Origin: CALMEH01 sp964548225
Lineage (GTDB): Bacteria > Acidobacteriota > Blastocatellia > Pyrinomonadales > Pyrinomonadaceae
Assembly (NCBI GenBank): GCA_964548225.1
Contig: CAZJQP010000003.1
Coordinates: 62,001-126,000, forward strand
Direction: 5' to 3'
Length of the DNA: 64,000 bases
Position numbers and translations under genes: made by a program. A model generated the notes under the pieces. It saw only the letters and a program-made list of their open reading frames with translations, ran no database searches and was not told the DNA's origin. Below are positions 40,582-48,555 of the stretch, in pieces; position 1 is the stretch's first letter, and every line of letters begins with the position of its first letter.

Positions 40582-42069
40582 TTAATTATTCACCTTGATA
40601 CAAATATTCTTCTCTTCCGTAAAAAACCGCAAGGCTTCAAAGCCGCCTTCGCGTCCCATTCCCGAATCTTTTACGCCGCCGAAAGGCGTTCGCAAATCGC
40701 GCAGAAGCCAGCAATTTATCCAAACAATTCCGGCTTCGATTTGTGCCGCAACGCGATGTGCGCGTGAGAGATTTTCCGTCCAGATTGTCGAAGAAAGTCC
40801 GTAACGCACTGAGTTTGCGTAACTTAAAACTTCCGCTTCGGTTTCAAACGGCTGAATCGTAACGACCGGACCAAAGATTTCTTCTTGATTCGTGCGGCAA
40901 TCAAACGGCAGATTTTCGATAATCGTCGGTTCAATAAACCATCCCTTCAATTTTGGATTTTGGATTTTGGATTTTGGATTTTGTTCGTAAAACTCGCTTG
41001 ATAAATCAGCCGAAGTGCCGCCGCAGAGAACTTTTCCGCCTTCGGTTTTGGCGAGTTCGATGTATGAAAGAATTTTCTCGAAATGTTGCTGTGAAACAAT
41101 CGCGCCGATGTTTGTTTCCGCGTCTTTCGGGTTGCCGATTTTTAACTGTTTTGTGCATTCGACAAAATCGGCTTTGAATTTTTCATAAATCGGTTTTTCG
41201 ACAAAAATCCGCGAACCGCAAAGACAAATTTCGCCTTGGTTTGAAAATGAAGAAAGCAAAGTTGTGTTGAGCATTTCTTCGTAATTGCAGTCGGCAAAGA
41301 TGATATTCGGATTTTTCCCGCCTAATTCTAAAGATAATTTTTTAAATTTCGGCGCGGCTTCGCGTGAAATCCATTCGCCTGTCGCCGTTCCGCCGGTGAA
41401 CGAAATTGCTTTAATTTCGTCATTTTTGATGATTGCCGCGCCGGTTTTTGTTCCGAGTCCGTGAACGATATTCAAAACTCCAGCGGGCAATCCGGCTTCG
41501 ATGCAAAGTTTCGACAAAAGATAAGCCGTCATTGGCGTAACTTCCGAAGGTTTGGCGACCACACAACAACCTGCGGCAATCGCTGGCGCGATTTTCCAAG
41601 TAAAAAGATAAAGCGGCAAATTCCAAGGCGAAATACAGCCGACAACACCGAGCGGCTGACGCAAAGTGTAATTAATTGCTTGACCGATGGTTTCGTGCGA
41701 TTCATTCCAAAGGTGCATCTGCGCCGTCGCGTAAAAACGAAAATTTGCCGCCGCCCGCGGAATATCAACTCTTTTTGCGAGCGAAACAGGCTTGCCGTTA
41801 TCAACGCTTTCGGCTTCGGCTAAAATGTCCAAATCGCGCTCAATCAGCCGCACAAGCCGCATCAAAATTTCAAACCTTTCATCAGTTGAAGTCTTTGACC
41901 ACAAAGGAAATGCGCGTTTTGCCGCTTCGACTGCCGCTTCGACATCGCGATCGTCCGAATCTGGAATTGCCGAATAAACTTCTGCTGTCGCTGGATTAAA
42001 ATTATCCAAATATTCGCCCGAAACAGGTGCGATTAAATCACCGCCAATGTAATTTTCGATTTTCTGCAT
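40582..42069 (-). CDS. 2-aminomuconate (hydroxymuconic) semialdehyde dehydrogenase
   Basis: NAD-dependent aldehyde dehydrogenase that oxidises 2-aminomuconate 6-semialdehyde to 2-aminomuconate, after ACMSD. The 495-residue ALDH has PWNLPLYLFTWKIAPAIAAGCCVVAKPSE near 146-174, LSLELGGKNPNIIFAD near 250 with the catalytic Glu, FSNQGEICLCGSRIFVE near 283 with the catalytic Cys, and EEIFGPVVTI near 395. This is the AmnC/AMSDH type. A segment near 360 (EQNPKSKIQNPKLKG) is an insertion encoded by a 7-bp repeat. ATG 42069 lacks a strong RBS. It opens the minus-strand lower-kynurenine operon. Confidence 0.88.
   Translation of the reverse strand: MQKIENYIGGDLIAPVSGEYLDNFNPATAEVYSAIPDSDDRDVEAAVEAAKRAFPLWSKTSTDERFEILMRLVRLIERDLDILAEAESVDNGKPVSLAKRVDIPRAAANFRFYATAQMHLWNESHETIGQAINYTLRQPLGVVGCISPWNLPLYLFTWKIAPAIAAGCCVVAKPSEVTPMTAYLLSKLCIEAGLPAGVLNIVHGLGTKTGAAIIKNDEIKAISFTGGTATGEWISREAAPKFKKLSLELGGKNPNIIFADCNYEEMLNTTLLSSFSNQGEICLCGSRIFVEKPIYEKFKADFVECTKQLKIGNPKDAETNIGAIVSQQHFEKILSYIELAKTEGGKVLCGGTSADLSSEFYEQNPKSKIQNPKLKGWFIEPTIIENLPFDCRTNQEEIFGPVVTIQPFETEAEVLSYANSVRYGLSSTIWTENLSRAHRVAAQIEAGIVWINCWLLRDLRTPFGGVKDSGMGREGGFEALRFFTEEKNICIKVNN
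40950..40983. repeat. 7-bp microsatellite inside the dehydrogenase gene
   Basis: About five copies of ATTTTGG in tandem (40950-40983), read in frame on the minus strand as NPKSKIQNPK-like residues. Four units are perfect. Slippage of one unit would shift the frame, so the dehydrogenase could be phase-variable. Confidence 0.9.
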
Positions 42070-42230
42070 TGCTTTGATAATTTTTTATTTTAACTTTTTT
42101 TTTTTGATAATGATAGTTTTTGCAGAAAACTAACGCCTTGTATGTTTGAGGGCAATAAAATGTCGCTCAAAGAGGAAAATAGTTAAACATTTTCCGACAG
42201 TTTATATAAATTAAAATAGGAGGAATGTAT

Positions 42231-42371
42231 ATGAAAACTAATAAAGTAAATACCAAAACAGGAAAATTGGTTAATAAAATGAGTGGTTTTACCATCATTG
42301 AACTGATTGTTGTAGTTTCGACACCTGTAGGCATTTTAATCGGATTACTTTTGCCGGCTATTCAAAAATAA
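42231..42371 (+). CDS. 46-residue prepilin-like mini-protein
   Basis: A very short ORF with an excellent ribosome site (AGGAGG, 42218-42224). It has a basic leader (MKTNKVNTKTGKLVNKMS) then GFTIIELIVVVSTPVGILIGLLLPAIQK and a TAA stop. GFT-x-x-E with the glutamate five residues after the cleavage glycine is the class III signal of type IV pilins and pseudopilins. LIVVVSTPVGILIGLLLPAIQK is the N-terminal helix of DUF1559-type prepilins, where it normally continues into a 250-residue body. Cleavage would leave about 28 residues: a helix without any globular head. A prepilin peptidase gene lies 222 bp downstream. Confidence 0.75.
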   Translation: MKTNKVNTKTGKLVNKMSGFTIIELIVVVSTPVGILIGLLLPAIQK

Positions 42372-42390
42372 CTTGCAATTATAGACAATG

Positions 42391-42430
42391 AGCAATAGCG
42401 ACTCGGCATATTTATCGGGTCGCTATTGCT
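42391..42430. terminator. Hairpin after mini-pilin gene
   Basis: A perfect 12-bp inverted repeat (42391-42402 with 42419-42430; AGCAATAGCGAC arms) with a 16-nt loop, 20 bp after the mini-pilin stop. No long T run follows, so termination is less certain than for the other hairpins, but it separates the mini gene from the prepilin peptidase gene. Confidence 0.6.
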
Positions 42431-42593
42431 TCGCCTTAAAAAAGCACAAACAAAGAACAGTAGAATTTTACAAATGTCGTTCCGTTTTTTGTTGAGGTTT
42501 CAATTTTTTTGTTGTCGTTTATTGAAAATATGTTTATGATGGTTATGGAAACTTTTTCCGTCATTCTCAATTTTCCGCCCTTTTTTTCAATCT

Positions 42594-43484
42594 ATGCCGC
42601 TTTTATTTTCTTTTGAATCCGTTACGGGTTTGCCTATTTTTGTTGGATATATCTTTATTTTTGTTCTCGGCTCGATGATTGGCAGTTTTTTAAACGTTGT
42701 GATTCACCGTGTTCCACTCGAACAATCAATAGTTTTTCCTAATTCGGCTTGCCCAAAATGCAAAAATCCGATTAAACCTTACGATAATTTCCCCATTTTG
42801 AGCTGGCTTCTTCTCCGCGGAAAATGTCGTAATTGCAAAAATCCGATTTCGGCACGTTATCCCGCAGTCGAATTATTAAATGCTCTGGCTTGGATTTTGG
42901 TGCTTTGGGCAATTGGTTTTACTTGGTTTTTGCCTGTTGCGCTGATTTTTGTTTCAGTAATGATTTCGCTGATTTTTATTGATGCCGAAAATATGATTTT
43001 GCCGGATGTAATAAATTTTCCGCTTCTGTTTTTTGCAATTATCGTGCGGATAATTTTCGCCTTCGTTCCTGACGAATTTTTTCCACCCGATTTGAAACAC
43101 GCGCCATTGAACAGTTTATCATCACTTCCTATTTGGCTAAACTCTTTGATTGGTGCATTTATGGGCGCATTGGTCGGCGGCGGTTTTTTGTGGCTGGTCG
43201 GTTTTGTTTGGGAAAAACTTCGCGGCGTTGAGGCAATGGGCTTCGGCGATGTCAAAATGATGTTTGCAGTCGGCGCACTTCTGGGTTGGCGTTTGACGTT
43301 TTTAACGATTTTCTTGGGAGCATTTTCCGGCGCAATCATTGGAGTTTTCTTGCTTTCGCGCCAAAAAGACAAAGATTTTCAAACACAAATTCCTTTCGGT
43401 ATTTTTTTAGGCATCGGTGCGGTTCTTTCGCTTTTGTTTGGGGAGCAGATAATTCGTTGGTATCTTGATAATTTTATCCCGTAA
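42594..43484 (+). CDS. Prepilin peptidase (type IV prepilin leader peptidase)
   Basis: A 296-residue inner-membrane aspartic protease (A24) that cleaves class III signal peptides of type IV pilins and pseudopilins and may N-methylate them. The N-terminal zinc-binding loop has two CxxC pairs: CPKCKNPIKPYDNFPILSWL and KCRNCKNPISARYP (about 50-85). About seven membrane helices follow. The active-site aspartates are in LIFIDAENMILPD near 124-136 and AMGFGDVKMMF near 214-224. Length matches the methyltransferase-containing class. It is a single plus-strand gene beside the mini-pilin gene. Confidence 0.94.
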   Translation: MPLLFSFESVTGLPIFVGYIFIFVLGSMIGSFLNVVIHRVPLEQSIVFPNSACPKCKNPIKPYDNFPILSWLLLRGKCRNCKNPISARYPAVELLNALAWILVLWAIGFTWFLPVALIFVSVMISLIFIDAENMILPDVINFPLLFFAIIVRIIFAFVPDEFFPPDLKHAPLNSLSSLPIWLNSLIGAFMGALVGGGFLWLVGFVWEKLRGVEAMGFGDVKMMFAVGALLGWRLTFLTIFLGAFSGAIIGVFLLSRQKDKDFQTQIPFGIFLGIGAVLSLLFGEQIIRWYLDNFIP

Positions 43485-43506
43485 TTTGAGAAAATACTGT
43501 TCTGAA

Positions 43507-43803
43507 TTAAACTGCAATTTCCGCCATACATTTTTTCGAACAATAAAATGTTTTCGAACGAAAATAAATCGCTTTTGTGAGCGGTGTCCAAGTTCCGCAT
43601 TTGGCGCATTTGACGAGTTTTTGAGCAGGTTGTGATTGTTCGGCTGGTTCTATGGTTTTTGAGTCTTTGGGATTGCTCATTTTACGCATTTGGCGAAACA
43701 TTCGCCAAACGTGCAAAGCCGTCATAATTTGCTTTCGATAACGCACTGCTACAAGTGCCAAAATGACAACCAGTATTAGTAAAACAATTAATAGTTTGCT
43801 CAT
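43507..43803 (-). CDS. PP0621-family membrane-anchored zinc-ribbon protein
   Basis: A 98-residue protein: N-terminal membrane helix (LLIVLLILVVILALVAV), basic linker, and a C-terminal zinc-binding module KCAKCGTWTPLTKAIYFRSKTFYCSKKCMAE with paired cysteines. This is the PP0621 pattern; function unknown. It overlaps the upstream TPR gene stop by 1 bp, so both are co-translated. Confidence 0.75.
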   Translation of the reverse strand: MSKLLIVLLILVVILALVAVRYRKQIMTALHVWRMFRQMRKMSNPKDSKTIEPAEQSQPAQKLVKCAKCGTWTPLTKAIYFRSKTFYCSKKCMAEIAV

Positions 43804-44540
43804 TATTTCGCGCCTTCACTTTTCGCTAATTGTTGTTGAATGTCCGCTAAACTCGGTGCGTTCGGGTTTATTTCCTTTAATTTTGCAAGATAGTTTTCAG
43901 CATCTTTCATTTTGTTCTGTTTAATATAAATTTGCACTAAAAAAAGTAAGGATTTTTCGTGTTTCGGGTTTGTTTCTAAAGCCTTTTTCATTTCAATCGC
44001 CGATTTTTCCAAATCCGGCGGCGTTTGCAAAAAATAAGTCAAACCCAAATCATTTCTGATGTCGGTTTCCTTTGGCGAATTTTCTAAAATTTTCGTATAA
44101 ATTTGTCGGGCTTTTGCCAAATTTTCGTTATTTTTGTTGTAATATCCGACATCGAAATAGGCATGACCAAGTGCGATTGCCGTATCCTTATCTGTGGGAT
44201 TATTTTGATATGCGCGTTCTAAAAGTCTTGCAGATTCGGCAATCAATTTCGCATCTTGTTTCATCGCGCCGTATTGATAAAGTGCCGTTCCGAAAGTTTT
44301 TTGAACCTGAAAGTTACTTGGATTTTGGTCTGCTTCTGCTAATTTTTTACGAATTTCCTCATCAGAAAGCGATGTTTCGGATTCTTTGGAATCGGCAGTT
44401 GCCGGATTAGTTTTTAAACGACTGTTTTCTGTCCTTAATGTTTCGAGTTCGGTTTTGTTCAACGCATTGGCAAGAATAAAACCGCCGATAAAGCTGAGAA
44501 TTACTGCCAAAATTGAAAGCCCTAATGCTTTGCCGTTCAT
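43803..44540 (-). CDS. Membrane-anchored TPR protein
   Basis: A 245-residue protein: one N-terminal membrane helix (LGLSILAVILSFIGGFILA), a linker, and about four tetratricopeptide repeats (for example DKDTAIALGHAYFDVGYYNKNNENLAKARQIY, then IRNDLGLTYFLQTPPDLEKSAIEMKKALETNP). It resembles CcmI/NrfG C-terminal TPR modules and probably binds partner proteins in the periplasm. It lies upstream of the PP0621 gene; a terminator at 44576-44621 precedes it. Confidence 0.85.
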   Translation of the reverse strand: MNGKALGLSILAVILSFIGGFILANALNKTELETLRTENSRLKTNPATADSKESETSLSDEEIRKKLAEADQNPSNFQVQKTFGTALYQYGAMKQDAKLIAESARLLERAYQNNPTDKDTAIALGHAYFDVGYYNKNNENLAKARQIYTKILENSPKETDIRNDLGLTYFLQTPPDLEKSAIEMKKALETNPKHEKSLLFLVQIYIKQNKMKDAENYLAKLKEINPNAPSLADIQQQLAKSEGAK

Positions 44541-44575
44541 TGTTTTTATTTTAGTTTGAAACTCACAAAAAGTAA

Positions 44576-44621
44576 AAAAGGCGAAAAGTTTGATTCTCTG
44601 ACATCAAACTTTTCGCCTTTT
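44576..44621 (-). terminator. Intrinsic terminator after small RHH gene
   Basis: A perfect 18-bp inverted repeat (44576-44593 with 44604-44621) with GGCG core, 10-nt loop and A/T runs on both sides. It closes the minus-strand unit of the 87-residue gene and could also act on the other strand. Confidence 0.9.
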
Positions 44622-44641
44622 AATTTTATCCGGTTATATTT

Positions 44642-44905
44642 TTATTTCGATTTGCCATCGTCAAATTGCAAATCTTCAACACGGCGACGCGGAAACGGAT
44701 CGGTTGAACGGCGGCGCGGAACGGTATTGCCGCCGCGTCGGTCAACACTTCCGGCGGGAAGTCCTTTGCCGTGAACAGCTTCTACCAAAATTCTCGTGAT
44801 TTCCTGTGAAAGCGTGCGATGATCAGCCATTGCGCGGCGACGAAGCGATTCCTTCAATTCTTCCGGCACATATGCACCGATAAAAACACCTTTTCTATTT
44901 GCCAT
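44642..44905 (-). CDS. Small Arc/RHH-like protein with basic tail
   Basis: An 87-residue protein. MANRKGVFIGAYVPEELKESLRRRAMADHRTLSQEITRILVEAV is a ribbon-helix-helix domain of the Arc type; the tail GSVDRRGGNTVPRRRSTDPFPRRRVEDL is arginine-rich. ATG 44905 is preferred to an upstream extension, which would run into the RNase P RNA gene. It lies about 40 bp downstream of that gene on the same strand. Probably DNA-binding; target unknown. Confidence 0.75.
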   Translation of the reverse strand: MANRKGVFIGAYVPEELKESLRRRAMADHRTLSQEITRILVEAVHGKGLPAGSVDRRGGNTVPRRRSTDPFPRRRVEDLQFDDGKSK

Positions 44906-44945
44906 AATTAAAATTACAAACTCCTTTTGATTAAAAAATAAAAAA

Positions 44946-45355
44946 AGCCTTGCAGAATAAAGTAAATCTGTAAGCCGAATTTTGTTACCGTAAAATTTAC
45001 GGTTGGCAATCATTCATCTAGGCATTTTGTTACCAAAATGCTCAAGCGACCTACCCGAAAACGCCGCTTCACCTTGCGGCGAAACTTTGAGCGGGACAAC
45101 CCAAAAATCGTTTTCCTATTTGGTCTTGCACCACGAGGAGTTTACCCAGCCGCGCTTGTTACCAAACGCGCTGACGCGCTCTTACCGCGTCGTTTCACAC
45201 ATCACCTTTTCAGGCTGTTCTGTTTTCTGTTGCACTTGTCGTCGCCGGATAAAAAATCCAACGCCCGGACGTTATCCGGCTCGCTGCCCTTCGGTGTTCG
45301 GACTTTCCTCTTATTTTATAAAGCGATTACCCGATTTACCTGCTTCTGCAAGGCT
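44946..45355 (-). ncRNA. rnpB: RNase P RNA (M1 RNA), class A
   Basis: The catalytic RNA of ribonuclease P, which trims tRNA 5' ends. Read on the minus strand, the 5' end AGCCTTGCAGAA pairs with the 3' end TTCTGCAAGGCT, giving a 12-bp P1 helix that sets the boundaries. Conserved stretches are clear: GAGGAAAGTCCG near 45310, the GGGTAAACTCCTCGTGG region near 45140, ACCAAATAGG and CCGCAAGGTGAA near 45070, and GGGTAGGTCGCTTGAG near 45045. ACAAAATTCGGCTTACA near 44980 is the usual 3' part. End positions may be off by a few bases. It is followed by the small RHH gene on the same strand. Confidence 0.96.
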
Positions 45356-45437
45356 GAAAAAATTCTAGCAAAAATTGTTGAACAATGCCAATAAACTATT
45401 AGATTGATTTTTTATTGATTGGGAAAATTTTGAATAT

Positions 45438-46490
45438 TTAATTTTCGATTTCAATTGTATCGCCGGATTGTAAAACCGGATCAGGAGTTTTTCCTTCTTT
45501 AATATCCTTCAAATTGAATTCGATTGCAGAGAGCAAACCTTGTTCGTTTTTGCGGCGCACGATTACTTTTTTGGCACTTTGTTTCCGTAAACCGCCGGAA
45601 GCTAAAATGGCTTGCGTTAATGTCATTCCGCCTGTGTAATTCCTTTGTCCGGCAAGCATTACACCGCCAATGTAGATAAATTGTTGCGAATCAGAAACAG
45701 TGCTTGATTTCCCTTCACCGTAAGTAAATTCGATAATATCGCCGGGAAAAACTAAAATATTTTCATATTTCGGGTCTTTCAAATCGAATTTTTCGGTAGT
45801 TGAATTAGTGCGTTTAATGATAACTCGCTCGGCTTTCGATTGCACTACGGCTTCGGCACGAACGACGTATAAAGGAATTGCTTCGCGTTGAAGAAATTTT
45901 TTGCCTGATTTTTCAACCAAACCTAAAACCGTAATCGAATGACTCGCGTATTCACGCAATTTCACCGAAACTTGCGGATTTTCATAGAGTTTGATTTTTC
46001 CTTTCAGTGAATCTTCGATTTCTTCAACTGTCATTCCCGAAACATTTATCATCTCACCCGCAAGCGGATAATCAATCGTTCCATCGTTCAAAACGGTAAA
46101 ATAATTCGCCGTATTTGCCGGAGCATTTTGCAAACTTATAAACAAAACGTCGCCGACACCGACTTTATAAATTTCGGTTGGTGCCACTGAAACGGTCGAG
46201 GCGCGTTTGACAACTTCTAAAGTTTTATTTGCTATCGAACGGGTTTCGGTTTGATTTTCGGTTTGATTTTCAGAAACTTCGGTTACAACTGTCGAATTCG
46301 TTTCATTCGTCGTTTGATTTTCCGTTTTTTGATTGTCTGCGGATTCTTTTTTAGGTTTGGTTTTCGGATTTCTCGACTGTCCGAAATTTACTTTCGACGT
46401 TTGTGTTTCTTGGGCGCGAACTTGCCCGACGGTCAAACAAACCGCAAACAGCATTAATACAAAAAATTTTATCAGCCAATTACCGCGCAT
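45438..46490 (-). CDS. Second polysaccharide export (SLBB) protein
   Basis: A secreted Wza-like protein of 350 residues from ATG 46490 (a TTG at 46520 would add 10). Signal peptide LIKFFVLMLFAVCLTVGQVRAQE is followed by a Q/N/T-rich linker (about 30-95). The export domain has YKVGVGDVLFISLQNAP, VLNDGTIDYPLAGE, VSVKLREYASHSITVLGLVEKSG, then an SLBB segment NYTGGMTLTQAILASGGLRKQS and the terminal LQSGDTIEI. It differs from the paralogue at 8042 and lacks a nearby Wzc or glycosyltransferases, so it may serve another polymer or another assembly pathway. Confidence 0.87.
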   Translation of the reverse strand: MRGNWLIKFFVLMLFAVCLTVGQVRAQETQTSKVNFGQSRNPKTKPKKESADNQKTENQTTNETNSTVVTEVSENQTENQTETRSIANKTLEVVKRASTVSVAPTEIYKVGVGDVLFISLQNAPANTANYFTVLNDGTIDYPLAGEMINVSGMTVEEIEDSLKGKIKLYENPQVSVKLREYASHSITVLGLVEKSGKKFLQREAIPLYVVRAEAVVQSKAERVIIKRTNSTTEKFDLKDPKYENILVFPGDIIEFTYGEGKSSTVSDSQQFIYIGGVMLAGQRNYTGGMTLTQAILASGGLRKQSAKKVIVRRKNEQGLLSAIEFNLKDIKEGKTPDPVLQSGDTIEIEN

Positions 46491-46687
46491 AATTTTTTTA
46501 CGCAAAATATTTAATTTCAAATCTTGCCCAAAACTTAAATTGGTTTGATTAGAAACTAAAGATATACCAAATTTCCAATTTCATCAAGCGTTATTTAAAT
46601 CAACGGGAAAACTTCCCGCAACCATACTAAAGGTGTATTAGATGCTGAATTTTAGTTTTTTTTAATTTTTTTTTAATCGAGTTTGCG

Positions 46688-48502
46688 CTAACGAATTCTA
46701 AACAAACTGTTTAACTCGTCCGAAAACAGATGCGCCCAATTTGCTGTAAAAAATTTATGAACTGTTTCTTCAACTTCGTCGGCAGTGGCGCACAGCAAAA
46801 TTCGTTTGACAACTTCCCGTGCTTCTTCGGCGGCAACTCCACAAATAACATTTTTCACACGCGAAATCGAATTAAAATTCATACTCAATTCACGCGCTCC
46901 GAGTCCAATCAAAATCGGCACATAAAACGGTGAACCTGCCATTTCGCCGCAGATTGTTACCGGAATATTTTTTAATTCTCCGGCTTGCAAAACCATTTTC
47001 ACGGCGCGGATAACTGCCGGATGAAGCGTTCTGAACCAATCTGCAACCAATTCGTTATCGCGGTCAACTGCCAATAAATACTGCACCAAATCGTTTGTTC
47101 CGAGACACAAAAAATCAATTTCATCGGCAATTTCGTTGACGACAAAAACGCTCGATGGAACTTCAATCATCGCGCCAAGCCGCGGATTTCCGAAATTTAT
47201 GTCTTTGCGGCGCAATAATTCACGTTCACGTTCAATTATTTTTTTGGCAAAACGAATTTCGGAAACATCTGAAATCATCGGCAGAATAATGTCAATTTTA
47301 TTTTCAAACGAGGCTTGCAAAAGCGCACGGATTTGCGTCCGAAATTCTTTGCGGCGTTTGAAACTCAGCCGAATTGCCCGCAGTCCAAGTGCGGGATTTG
47401 TTTCTTTTTCCTCAGCATCTTCGACGATTTGCTCGATGCTCAAATCAAATGTGCGAATTTTCACACTGTCTTCGCCAACCATCGCGGCAATTTTTCGATA
47501 AGCGTTGATTTGTTCATTTTCAGACGGAAAACCTTTGAATTGATTAAACAAAAATTCCGAACGATAAAGCCCGATTCCTTGCGCTCCCAGTTTTTTCGCT
47601 TTGGCGTAACCCTGCGGCAAATCGGAATTTGTGCGAATAATAATTTCAACACCGTCCAGCGTTTTCGGTTTGCCGTTTTGCGGTTCGGCTTTTTCTTTTT
47701 TGCTCAATATCAAATTCGATGCAATAGTTTTGTATTCATTGAGTGTTTTATTTGTCGGATGAACGATTAATTGCCCCTTAAATCCATCAACCACAACTTT
47801 TTCACCTGTTTGAACACGCCGCAAAATCCCTTTAAGTCCTGTAATTGCAGGCAGATTCAGTTCACGCGACAGGATAAAAGTGTGTGAAGTCCACCCGCCG
47901 CTTTCGGTGATAATGGCTTTCGGATTTGACTGAGCAATTTCAATTAAAGTCGAAGGTTTAACTTCCTTGGCAACAATAATTGAGTTTTTTTTCAGATGAA
48001 TATTTGCTTTTTTTCCACCACCAAGCGCGGTCAAAATTCTATCGGCGACATCTTCCAAATCAATATATTTTTCGCGCAAATTTTCATCGGCAATTGCTTT
48101 ATATTGGGCAATATATTTATCCGTAACAATTTTTACCGCCCATTCCGCATTAACCTTTTGAATTTTGATGTTTTCTTCTATCCGGCGCAAAAGTGATTTA
48201 TCTTCGAGAATTAACAGATGCGCTTCAAAAATATTGGCTTTTTCTTCACCGAGCAATTCGTTTTTTTGAAGATTGGTTGTCTTTAAATGCCGTTTTGCCA
48301 GACGAATTGCGGCGTGAAATCGTCTCAATTCGCGTTCGATTTGCGAATCTTTTAACGAAACCCGATAAAATTGCCGTTTTCGCCCGTGCAGACAGACGAT
48401 TTTCCCGACAGCAATTCCACGCGAAACCGCACGCGCTTTGAGTTTTAATTCGGAATTATTAATTTTGTGGGAGTTTTCAATTGTTTCCTCTAAAACAATC
48501 AT
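46688..48502 (-). CDS. ptsI: Phosphoenolpyruvate-protein phosphotransferase (PTS enzyme I-like)
   Basis: Transfers phosphate from PEP to HPr. The 604-residue protein has the N-terminal HPr-interaction and swivelling domains with the phosphohistidine in ITESGGWTSHTFILSREL near 200; the usual GGRTSH reads GGWTSH here. The C-terminal PEP-binding barrel has IRTFDLS near 350 (LxIRTLD equivalent), GLRAIRLSFKRRKEFRTQIRAL near 378, MIEVPSSVFVVNEIADEIDFLCLGTNDLVQYLLAVDRDN near 445, and the catalytic Cys in VTICGEMAGSPFY near 525. HPr and sugar-specific EII genes are not in the window. A single minus-strand gene. Confidence 0.9.
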   Translation of the reverse strand: MIVLEETIENSHKINNSELKLKARAVSRGIAVGKIVCLHGRKRQFYRVSLKDSQIERELRRFHAAIRLAKRHLKTTNLQKNELLGEEKANIFEAHLLILEDKSLLRRIEENIKIQKVNAEWAVKIVTDKYIAQYKAIADENLREKYIDLEDVADRILTALGGGKKANIHLKKNSIIVAKEVKPSTLIEIAQSNPKAIITESGGWTSHTFILSRELNLPAITGLKGILRRVQTGEKVVVDGFKGQLIVHPTNKTLNEYKTIASNLILSKKEKAEPQNGKPKTLDGVEIIIRTNSDLPQGYAKAKKLGAQGIGLYRSEFLFNQFKGFPSENEQINAYRKIAAMVGEDSVKIRTFDLSIEQIVEDAEEKETNPALGLRAIRLSFKRRKEFRTQIRALLQASFENKIDIILPMISDVSEIRFAKKIIERERELLRRKDINFGNPRLGAMIEVPSSVFVVNEIADEIDFLCLGTNDLVQYLLAVDRDNELVADWFRTLHPAVIRAVKMVLQAGELKNIPVTICGEMAGSPFYVPILIGLGARELSMNFNSISRVKNVICGVAAEEAREVVKRILLCATADEVEETVHKFFTANWAHLFSDELNSLFRIR

Positions 48503-48555
48503 TTTTTTGTTTTTGCCGAGAACATTAACAAATTGTCCGGCAGTTTTGGTTCTGA

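Noticed and set aside
45003..45394. Two overlapping plus-strand ORFs of about 120 codons
   Set aside because: They lie antisense to the RNase P RNA gene, which explains the open frames.
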